Positions 55,431 to 64,000 of a DNA stretch of 64,000 bases are shown piece after piece. Origin of the DNA: Laccaria trichodermophora (taxonomy: Eukaryota; Basidiomycota; Agaricomycetes; Agaricales; Hydnangiaceae); the NCBI GenBank assembly GCA_018417955.1, contig JACTVC010000021.1, positions 186,001 to 250,000 on the forward strand, read 5' to 3'. The position numbers and the translations under genes were made by a program. Numbering within the stretch: position 1 is the first letter of the stretch; every line of letters begins with the position of its first letter. The notes below the pieces were generated by a model. That model saw only the letters and a program-made list of their open reading frames with translations, made no database searches and was not told the origin of the DNA.

Positions 55431-56450
55431 TCGATACCACACAAGTGCATTATGCAAAATTCTTGTATTGAAACAGAGAAACAAGGGCTTGTAATGTTCA
55501 GGGAGATAGCTTTATTAATATAACAAAACCTTGGCTTAAATGACTTTCCCCTCACCCCAACCCCACATTAACATCAGCTCCACTCCTTGTCTCAACACCC
55601 GCAATGCTCACTATTTCCCCAGTGCAACATCCCTCTCAACCCTCTCCAGCCCCCTCATCCCAAATATCTTCTCTTCTTTTGTCAAATGATGATCTTGAAC
55701 CAACAGTGGAAGTGGGGATGGTGGTTGTCATGACAGAACCTTCTGGGGATGGACGAGAACACAAGCCAGCCAGAGGACATTGATGGAGCTTTATAGGTCG
55801 ATGTCAGAGAGGATTACATTGGCAGAGTGAGAGGTAATAGGAGGGACCTAAGAAGGGTGTTAGTCGACCTGTGGGGTTTGAGGGACAAGCTTACATCAGC
55901 AAAACCTGGGTGAGCTAGGCAGCACGTGGCAGGGCTGTGTAGTGCCATAGCACCATAGAAAGGGGTATCACCTTTACAGTCACCTGCGCGTTCTATGCAG
56001 CTCTACATAGAAACGCACAGCCACTACACAGCACTCCCTAGAATCTCAGAGCAGATCTGCAGCCATTCATAGAAACACATAGCCACTTCATAGTGCTCCC
56101 TAGAATTACGGAGCAGATCTGCAGCCCTCAGTAGCGACCCCTGGGGTCTGCAGATTCCTAGAGGGGGGGCATACATTCTGCTCATTTTAATACCATATTG
56201 CATGATTTTTACACAGAACTTGTGTTACGAAAAAATAAGTTTATTGTCTGCACTACTACATTATACAAGATATCCTAATATTCGACATAGTAATGACTGC
56301 AGTATATCAAATTTATGGAATCAGAGTATCAAGTATCAAAGATACTAATGAGCATATTCCCGAGCCCAAGTTCATAATATGGTTTGCATCCATCCCCAGA
56401 CTCCTTGGCGGGGTCACTGAGAGTTGAAAGCGGAAAAGAGACTGTCCATC
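55431..56450. other. Non-coding, with a 62-bp tandem duplication
   Basis: No gene recognised. Two units of about 62 bp starting at 56006 and 56068 (CATAGAAAC-CA-AGCCACT ... GAGCAGATCTGCAGCC) lie in tandem. Words such as TGTGTAGTGCCATAGCACC near 55930 and AGTGCTGTGGAGCACTGTGG near 58440 look like subterminal repeats of some element. Confidence 0.45.
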
Positions 56451-57245
56451 TTTCATCAACAGAGGGAGGATGCCATTCGCCAACAAGGAAGGGAGGACGG
56501 TTGTTTGTCGAGGGACGGAGCTGTTCTTCAAAGGAGGGAGGACGCCATTCGTCGACAAGGGAGGGAGGACGCCATTCATCGACAAGGGAGGGAGGACGGC
56601 TGTTCATCAAGGGAGGGAGCCGTTCATCAATGAGGTAGGGAGGACACCGTTCGTCGACAACAGAGGGAAGATGCGTTTGTCGACAAGCGAGGGAAGACGC
56701 CGTTCTTCAAGGCAGGGGGAACACCATTTATCAACGAGAGAGGGAGGACGCCGTTCGTCAATGAGGGAGGGAGGACACCGTTCGTCGAGGGAGAAGCGCC
56801 GTCCGTCAAGAAGGGAGGGAGGATGCCGTTCGTCGACGAGTGAGGGAGCAGTTCGTCAAGGGAGGACACTGTTCATTGGGGGAGCCGTTTGTTGAGGGAG
56901 GGGGGCCGTTTGTCAAGAGGGAGCCTTTCGTCAAGGGAGGGAGCCGTTTGCCGAGAGAGGGAGCCATTCGTTGAGGGAGGAGTCGTTTGTCGACGAGGGA
57001 GCCGTTCGTCGATGAGGGAGGGATCTTTTCTTTAAGGGAGGAAGCCATTCTTGACGGGAGCGAGCTGTTCTTCAAGGGAGGCAGGGAGCCATTCTTCAAG
57101 GGGGGGAGGAAGCCATTCTTCAAGAGAGGGAGGATGCCGTTCATGGACGAGGGAGGACACCGTTCATCGAGGGACGCGGTTCGTCAACGAGGGAGGGAGG
57201 ATGCTGTAACTCGACGAGGGAGGACGCCGTTTGTCAAGGACAAGT
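56451..57245. repeat. Purine-rich minisatellite
   Basis: About 790 bp of degenerate tandem units around GGGAGGGAGGACGCCRTTCR and TCRACGAGGGAGG, 25-30 bp each. G/A is strongly concentrated on the plus strand. Translations in all frames are repetitive (REGGRHSS on plus, STNGVLPPSL on minus) and open by chance of composition, so I do not call a gene. Confidence 0.85.
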
Positions 57246-58879
57246 TGAACATTGTGGTGGGAAGGAAGAACAATGAATTTCCGTGTTGGGAAATTCAAAG
57301 TTCAACATAATCACATGATGTCGGAGTTTCAACGGACTTAAACGAATTGTCTCGCAACTTGAAGTTGTTTGTCGCCTGTCACTGTCTTTCACAGAAAGCA
57401 TGGCATTCGAGAGGGGCATACACAATTGTAGATGGCACCATATAATCAGGCAAATATAAAGTTCATATTGGAAAATTATTGAACAATTTCCGAGCCTTCC
57501 AGGAAATTTGCAGTTGTTACCAGAAATTTCCTGGCTATTTCCATGATTTCCCAAAATTTCCTGTTTTTTGGTAGTAGTAGTAACAATGGGTCACCCTTAG
57601 TCTTTAGTAGATGTAGATGGATTTCCTATTGTAACAATTGAAGTTGTCTAAGTTCGAAAATGTGAGTTGAGCGCAGCACGTGACTTCCCGCAACCGTACC
57701 AACTTCCATCAATTCACACTTACACTTTCTAGGGTAGCTCATAGCTATAACTTCACAAGTATTGCACCGTTTGGCCTCTATGTAGGCTTATTTTAATCGC
57801 TTCATTCACGCGAATGCAATCCAATTTACGGCGTAGAAAAATTTGGAGTACCTCACAAACTGTAGCATAAACTATTTGGCCTGTATTGGACATCTGAAAT
57901 ATATATTATCATCATGAGTTCTGCTCCGTTTCATGCGATTTTGGGCTTGTTAGAAACGCACAAATTAGAGCTTTAAAACGGGTCTGAGAGCCCCTAATAT
58001 TTCGACGTTTAAGGTGACCTCCGATAACATTTACCGTTTTTAGGCAGATTCTCCACCAGTAATTGGTCCAAAGCCATTTGAGTTTTGAACTAAATACTAC
58101 GTAAATAGACGCGTTGGAATCGGCTTGAACACCACTTTCCAACGCAAAAAAAATCACAAAAGACGAATATGTTTTGCAAAAGATACTTCATATTCTTTCT
58201 TGTTGCAATCTTTGTAGGTCAATCAATCTCTGGACAGTGTTGTACTTTCTTCTTATTCCAGGCGTATTTTGGTCATAAATTATTCATATACAATAGGGAA
58301 TGTGTTTTCTACTGAAATCTAGTATACTTGTAGTTTGATTCCCTATAAGGGCTGGGTAGAAAGTGGAGGCCCCTCTATAGCACCCTATAGTAACGGCACA
58401 AGTCTCTGTAGTGCTGTATAGCACAAGCTTACGCCCACACAGTGCTGTGGAGCACTGTGGAGCGCTAGGGCATCTAGCCAAACTTGGCATGTAACTATGG
58501 GAAACTATGATATTAGTGGAAGCACTATGCCTGTCTACGTGGGAAAATCAGGTTTTGCTGATGTACTGTTTTCCTCAGTGGAACCAGTCATTGTCATCGC
58601 ATGAAACCAGGCTTCTTCAAGAACAGGCCAAATGTGCTTCAAGTGTGGCAAACACAGGGGGCATTGTAAACGACAAGAGAACGGTGGAGTGAGTAGCCAC
58701 AAGGTGACTTCAAAAACACCGGTTGTTACGAATGCTTGGGCTGTTTGGGTTGTTATGTGGTTGTGTAGGTCCTCGGAAAGGGGGGTGAGCACACTGGAGG
58801 AAGAGAGGGGGGGAGCGTACCTCCAGTGAGATAGAGCTTCCTCATTGCTCATTGTTAGCACCTATTTTATGGTAAGTGG
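57246..58879. other. Non-coding stretch, no gene recognised
   Basis: AT-rich sequence with no credible exon chain on either strand. Near 58380-58460 there is a cluster of GCTGTATAGCAC / GTGCTGTGGAGCACTG palindromic words similar to those at 55930-56130, perhaps bounding an inserted element. Confidence 0.4.
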
Positions 58880-60590
58880 GTGTCCAGAGGAAGTGGGAAA
58901 AATCCGTACCTGATGAATAGCCCCAGCTCTCCTGCAGGTATCCCAAAGGTTAATAGCAATAGAGGATCTGAATCCACTATGATTATAACTCCCTGTAAAC
59001 TAAAAAACTCTGAACAACATCAGCACCCTTCCCCTAAATAAATAAAAAAGCAAAAAGAACCCACCTTACTCAAAATCAAAAGCATATACTTCCCCTCCTG
59101 AGACTCCACATACTCATGCGTCCCAAGCGCCATCCCCTCCCTCAAACTCATCACAAGAAACTCATCCCCAACTGTCAAAAGTGCTAAATGACTGAATGTC
59201 AAATCCTGGGTATGCAAAAAACCACAGGCTAATACGTCAACGTCAAGAGCCTTGAGTTAATCTGCGAAATCACATCCGCAACACCCTGCAAGCTCATTCG
59301 ACCCCATCATCTGCAGTGCAACTTGTATCAACACAACTTTTCCCTTCAATTCAGGGAACTTGTTGAGGAAGGCTTCCAATGCCAGGAGTTTATGGCATAC
59401 GCCTTGGACTTCATTCAGCTTATCTCGCCCAACAATGATTTTGAGCCCTTTGTAGCGTTGTTTGAGGACTTGAACCCATTCAGCCACATCTGCTTCCTTC
59501 TTGTGCAATTAGAGCTGCTTGACATCAATTCACATGAAAAACACACCAACGTTGATGAACCTCCCCTGCTCGCTCAATGTGTCTTGTACGACACTGCTAC
59601 CCAGATCCGCTTGGGCACTTTGTACTGCAGGTACTTGGATTCCCTTGGGCAGGGCCTCGTACGCCAAGATGCGTGAAACAGTCTGTCGGAAGTGGCGTGC
59701 GTATTGGCAGTTTGGAACCCTACAAATCCGGGCCAAGCAAGCTGAGCAACAGGTCCTGTCAGACAGACAAACACCTGAATATTTTGGAAGAGGGAAAGGT
59801 GATATGCATGAAGAACCCAATCAGAGTTGCACATGGGAGTGGGCTTGAGTGGAGGAGGCTGGAGAGGAGGATGAGGTGGCAGTAGTTTACCCAGATGACG
59901 TCGCCTTCTTGGTAGTTCACCAATATGGCATTGGCAAAACATTGGTTGACAGAGACATATTGTTTGTAAGAGGTGGATTTGTAGAAGAGTTTGGTTTTTG
60001 GGGCATTGGGGTTTGTGTAGTGCAGACATGACCAGAGGACCTAATGGGGTGGTGTGAGATGATGATGAATGAAAAATGAAAAGAAAGATGCTACCTGGTG
60101 ACAAAATTCGTTGTAACAATTTTTGAACTCCTGGTTGGGAATCCAGACTGGCAAGCTCGATCGTTAGGTCCAGATCCTCTGGTCAATATTCTTCCTCGAA
60201 GTGTCACTGAACCCATCCATAGCAGTACCCAATGTCCCAACCCACACCTTCTTGTGCAACCAGTCCCCCAGACTGTCAACCACTTTTTTTAGGCCACCGT
60301 TCCCGTGGGTATTGGGCTTGAGATGCCATGCTTCTGAGGTGCTTGGAAGGTCATGCGTAGTGCTTTGAATGCTTCATGGCTTCCAAGAAGTAGACCTGGA
60401 TGTTTTGCGTTGGATGTGAGGGGAGGGGGTAAGGTCACTGTGCATTGTTTGGTGTTTTCTTGATATGGGTGGTGTGGTTGGGGATGTGGTGGATGTTGGG
60501 GATGTGGCGAGGACGGCTTTGGGTGTGAAGTGGGTTAATTTGGTGAAGGGGTTGGAGATCTCTTTTCTGTTGGTCCACCTAAAAAATCAA
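58880..60590 (-). pseudogene. Trehalose-phosphate synthase (GT20) pseudogene
   Basis: Glycosyltransferase family 20, trehalose synthesis. Order on the minus strand: 'NGGLKKVVDSLGDWLHKK' and 'VWVGTLGTAMDGFSD' (about 60290-60190), 'VWIPNQEFKNCYNEFCHQ', intron, 'LHYTNPNAPKTKLFYKS', 'EGDVIWVNYCHL', 'IGFFMHITFPSSKIFRCL', 'ARHFRQTVSRILAYEALP', 'QRYKGLKIIVGRDKL', 'FPELKGKVVLIQVALQ', then 'HTQDLTFS' and 'VMSLREGMALGTHEYVES' with an end like 'GFRSSIAINLWDTCRRAG' (near 58910). Frameshifts and stops lie between most blocks, and key residues are altered (WVNYCHL for WVNDYHL). The N- and C-terminal parts are missing. Related to Tps1/Tsl1-type subunits; clearly dead. Confidence 0.75.
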
Positions 60591-61013
60591 CACCCTCATT
60601 TCCCATCTGTACAAGAACCTCTCTGACGCTATTCCGTTCATCGCACAACACCTGTCCTCACACAGGAGATCCAGGAACATTGGGAGGTATCATCCCTTTA
60701 TTCCCTCCTTTTCCTTGTTTGCCACGTTACATCCTGTACTCCACCAACAATGCCATTCGGAACCCTGCGTTTATCATTCATGTCACAAGTCCCTTCATTT
60801 CTCGTCAATCCCAGGGGGAGTGGATTGCTCATGTCTTGCGAACAGTTGACTTTCACAAGATGTGAAAAAGCCCAGATCACTAACGAGAGAGCCCAAGTTG
60901 TCAGCGTGTCAGCAAAAAATGCAGCTTTCATCATGACAGATACGCACTGCTGCTAAGCGTTCTCCAACCATTTGACCTGAAGAGTTTTTGTGAAGAAAGG
61001 TGAATCCATGATC
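60591..61013. other. Region upstream of the GT20 pseudogene
   Basis: May contain further degraded N-terminal sequence of the GT20 gene or an unrelated exon; short frames on both strands are not recognisable. Confidence 0.35.
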
Positions 61014-61096
61014 TGGGACAAACATTGACAAATTTTAAACTGAAAAGTGGATGTCCACTTTTCAGTTTAAAATTTATCAATGTTTGGTTGGTCCCA
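61014..61096. repeat. Palindromic hairpin element, copy B
   Basis: A near-perfect palindrome of about 80 bp: TGGGACAAACATTGACAAAT and TTTAAACTGAAAAGTGGA are mirrored by TCCACTTTTCAGTTTAAA and ATTTATCAATGTTTG...GTCCCA, centred on 61052-61053. Only a few mismatches and a GTTG insertion break the arms. The core is identical to copy A. Confidence 0.8.
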
Positions 61097-61204
61097 GTGA
61101 CCATTTCGCTTTTTGGTTGCAACTTGGTGGTAGCCTGACATGGTTCGTAATTGCAGGTGTAGTGGCAAACGTGGTGATAGTTAAAAAAACCAGGACTCAT
61201 ATTG

Positions 61205-63170
61205 CCATGCGAAGCAATGGCCTGCAGCCCGCAAGTATGATCAACAACACACCTATCCGCCTACCTCTACTCCACAATGGGGCTGGGAAGGTTCCGGACT
61301 AAATGACGTGTGATAGCGCTACATAGTCAATTAAGGAGGAACAGAATGGGAAAGACGTTTTTGAGGGCGATTTGAAGAGGTACGTGATCTTCTTGTCCTT
61401 CCTTGGTTCTATTTCTACCCAGTGCTAATTGCGAGCGCAGCGAGCAATCATTGGCTAAGGGTGAAAGGCCCAGACAAACAACTACAAAGAGTACATGCAC
61501 AAATTCTATCAGTAGATTTCTTGAATGGCTTATATCTCAGCAAGTGTTTATTCCCTCCCCTTAAAATCTTGGATTTAGGTGGGGACTAACAGCATTTACA
61601 ATAATATGAGCAAAAAGAATGGGTTTTGTTGCGGTTTTTACGATTATTCTTGAGTACAAAAACTGGGTGGTAAACACATGATGCAACATCGTTTCGAACA
61701 TTTTGCACGTAGGTACTGCTGATATTGTGTAGTAGACGATAGTATAGGCTTATCTCTTGCAAAACTCTGGTGTACAATTGCCACAACACTCGGATGGCGA
61801 AGCGAGCGCCCCCGCAGAGAGCGGATACATAATAATTGTTTTGGATATAAAGGTCCGAACTACGAACAACCCATCAAACCCACCCCCACTCCACCTCCCG
61901 CTCTCTGCGTGAAATCAGCCTACAGGCGAGGTTCGAGTGGGGCCATCGTTTTCCCGTCGATTCTCCACAAATCGATTTCTTGACCAACTTTGCCAACGTT
62001 GATGTTGGGAGGACGAGCAGGAACACCAGCTTTGATTCTTCTTAGCTCACCGAATAAGACTCAACCAAGCTCAACGTCTCAAGCTCCGACTAACAGGATC
62101 TTCAGGATCCGTACCCTCATCTGATGCAATTTCCATCCGTTAGGCGTCGGTGGCTAGGTCAACAACACGCGATATTCAATTTTGACCCACATCGTTGTGG
62201 GCAACGAACATCATCAGCATAGGGTCTCGAGATTGTCGGTAATCCTTCAGCTCCGGATCTGGGCCCGCACTCCACCTTGGACTCACACTCCCACACAACA
62301 GACCAACACCTCTCAAACTCGACAGAATACAACCTCACCGCCCTCCGCGCAACACTCACAACCCGCCAAGAAACCCTAGAACTGGCGGCTAGGCATGAGA
62401 GGATCGAGGGATTGGATCGAGGGTTAGGGAGGTGCAGAGGGCTGTTGGGTATCGTAAGGAGGCTGTGGGGCGACATGAGGAGGCAGTTGGGCTGGGGGAG
62501 AAAGAGGTGGATGAGATGGAGAGGGCGGCTGAGCGGAGAGGGCGAGAGGTACGATAGAGAGAAGAGAAGGTCGTTGAACTAGAGCAAGCAATCAACGAGC
62601 GAGAACGGGCACTTGATCAGGAGAATCCGAGCCTGTTCAAATTCATGGCCCATGATTCTTCGTCTTTCGTATGTTGGGTGACAAGACGTCTTCGTTGCTC
62701 TTTTGCTCTCGCCCTCCCTGCTCCTCTATTCCAAGTTCTTCCTCCAACCAAATGCTTCCACTACCATACCCTCCTACTTCTCCTCAAGCCCCCCTCAAAG
62801 GAGACCGTGACGCGACTGGGAAGCCTGATGCGATTTATACCTCTCAACAGGTGGACGGGGGAGTTACTTCGTGCTCGTGGGGGTTGGCGTGTCTGCTGTT
62901 GTGTTGAAGGTGCATGTGAGGTTGGCTGGGGTTGGGATATGGGGTTGGTCGAAGAGGAGGAGCAGGAGGTAGTGTTGGAGCTTGGTGCTTGAACGGTCGA
63001 TTTTGGTGGGAGATACTTTTTCTGGGTTTATTACTTATACAATCACGACTTTTTACGATCTCTTTTTGACGGACGCTGACGAGGAATTGAATGCGAGTAT
63101 TTTGGGTTTTGTGGGTGTATATATAATAGTTACTTACACCTTATGTATCGTCTGAATACTGAACTTCTGG
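61205..63170 (+). pseudogene. SAM-domain/coiled-coil gene, unit 8 relic
   Basis: A damaged SAM region (about 61235-61375: CACACCTATCCGCCTACCTC, then GGGAAAGACGTTTTTGAGGG), an intron carrying the 402-bp insertion, the next exon from the GGTCCGAAC acceptor at 61851, and decayed middle parts. The coiled coil 'ALRATLTTRQETLELAAR' then 'HERIEGLDRGLGRCRGLL' lies at 62338-62450, followed by the Ser/Pro linker and hydrophobic tail codons near 62860-62960. Frames change repeatedly. It faces family A copy 8 tail-to-tail. Confidence 0.55.
61431..61832. mobile_element. 402-bp insertion with 5-bp target duplication
   Basis: Absent at the equivalent intron position in unit 6 (near 47405). It is flanked by TAATT on both sides (61426-61430 and 61833-61837). 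It starts GCGAGCGCAGCGAGC and carries GGCGAAGCGAGCGCCCCCGC near its other end. No coding capacity. Confidence 0.65.
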
Positions 63171-63399
63171 AAGCTTCAGCAAGTTGCGATGTCTACTTCG
63201 TTTCTAATGATCAGTCCTCGTTTCTTGTGGTACATTTTAACAGATACAATGGTGACAACAAAGGAAAGAAATACAGTACGCCAGTGGGACTTCACGTAGA
63301 CAATATTTCTATACTAGGGATGAGAATTGGCTTATCTCAGGACCTTTTAGCCGCCCAAGTGACAACAAACCCAGGGTGTTTCGTGAACTTTGGATTTGG

Positions 63400-64000
63400 T
63401 TCACCTGAAAGAGCACGATTTGTTAATGCAGTGTCTAGTAGATATTCATTGATACTTTACCTTTACCCGGAGTAGGCTCAGCTTTTTTAACCGCTGCTGT
63501 ATCAGCGGTTGCATTGACAAGGGCTACGGGATCGCCTTCATCGCTACCCGGAAAAGTGTCACCTGAGAAGGATATGACATCAGTGTCGCTCATGGGAGCG
63601 TTGCTATTCGTGTGTTGGAAGAGTTCTATGTCCCTGAACAGTGCATGACCCGGCGTGACGAGGCCTTCAATTTTTGCGATGAGTGCTTTCAAAGACCCAT
63701 CGGTATGAGGGGGCGCGATGAAAAGGGTGTCGATGCGCCCTAACGAAATGTCGGTTTGGTCAAAGTACGTCTTTGCCTTTTGATCTCCTTTTTGGTAAAC
63801 ACGATAGTATACTGTAAAGCTGATGAGTGCGATGTTTGGATAAGAGACACCAACAAGACTTGCCGTAATGTACATGGGTATCATCACAGCGTTCCGGCAG
63901 TTTCTCCGACCGCGAGACCTCCTTGGCCCTCTTCTCCAACTCGACAACCAACGCGATTGGATCTTCTTCGGACAGGCCTGGCTCAGAAGGAGCACTCAAA
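63400..64000 (-). pseudogene. Family A, copy 8 (frameshifted, runs off the window)
   Basis: Exon 2 (from the window edge to about 63862) encodes the end of domain 1 (LSEEDPIALVVELEKR). Exon 3 has domain 2 with a shortened loop (YYRVYQKGDQKAKTYFD), LGRIDTLFIAPPHTDGSLK and DTDVISFSGDTFPGSDEG. After TPGKGKV the frame shifts and stops at 63435, while the normal sequence (SERALSFR-like codons) continues out of frame to about 63390. Exons 5-7 are not found downstream. The 5' half lies beyond 64000. GC donor in intron 2. Confidence 0.65.

Noticed and set aside
56329..57144. Several 70-140 codon frames on both strands
   Set aside because: All lie in the minisatellite; their proteins are pure tandem repeats without start context or introns.
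1..64000. CRISPR arrays, bacterial operons, riboswitches, origins
   Set aside because: Gene structure is eukaryotic throughout and no array of identical spaced repeats is present.

Overview
The window looks like nuclear DNA of a mushroom-forming basidiomycete (Agaricomycetes). Genes are cut by many 45-70 nt introns. The recognisable families are a Plavaka-type transposase, a DUF6589 fragment, an AA14 copper oxidase, HsbA-like secreted proteins, an F-box protein, RAE1, a RecQ-like helicase and a broken trehalose-phosphate synthase. All names come from reading the sequence; no search was run.

Layout. 1-5.2 kb: a decayed Plavaka-type transposase, a small coiled-coil gene on the opposite strand, and an eight-exon gene whose only visible lesion is one in-frame TGA. 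5.2-17.9 kb: a host block with the AA14 enzyme, two tRNA-like SINE copies, a tandem pair of HsbA-like genes (first dead, second intact), RAE1 with a partial duplicate beside it, and an F-box gene. 17.8-52 kb and 61-64 kb: a tandem segmental array. Its repeating unit is a 7-exon gene of unknown function (called family A here) on the minus strand, usually divergent from a decayed SAM-domain/coiled-coil gene on the plus strand. There are nine family A copies. Copy 0 alone is on the plus strand. Copies 0, 2, 3, 4 and 6 splice into complete reading frames (360-383 aa). Copy 1 is frameshifted, copy 5 is truncated, copy 7 has a stop, and copy 8 is frameshifted and runs off the window. All SAM-gene copies look broken. 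Two further relics ride with the array: a 4HBT-type thioesterase and an unidentified gene called family C here. 19.8-25.2 kb: an AT-rich island of nested mobile elements (a foldback element, a hAT-like element with an 8-bp target duplication, a solo-LTR candidate). 52-61 kb: a foreign block with the helicase, which is truncated against a DUF6589 fragment, a purine-rich minisatellite, the trehalose-phosphate synthase pseudogene and two near-identical palindromes.

How it fits together. The array appears to evolve by duplication and decay. Short pieces of the nearby RAE1 gene are found inside it next to thioesterase remnants, and copy 0 looks like an inverted version of the copy 3 neighbourhood. 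Each family A protein carries two copies of one domain. Each domain has its own exon, and both exons start at the same Val-Tyr-Tyr-Arg point after a phase-1 intron. The domain has some ubiquitin-like (beta-grasp) features. This array is the best candidate in the window for an undescribed system; its function cannot be read from the sequence.
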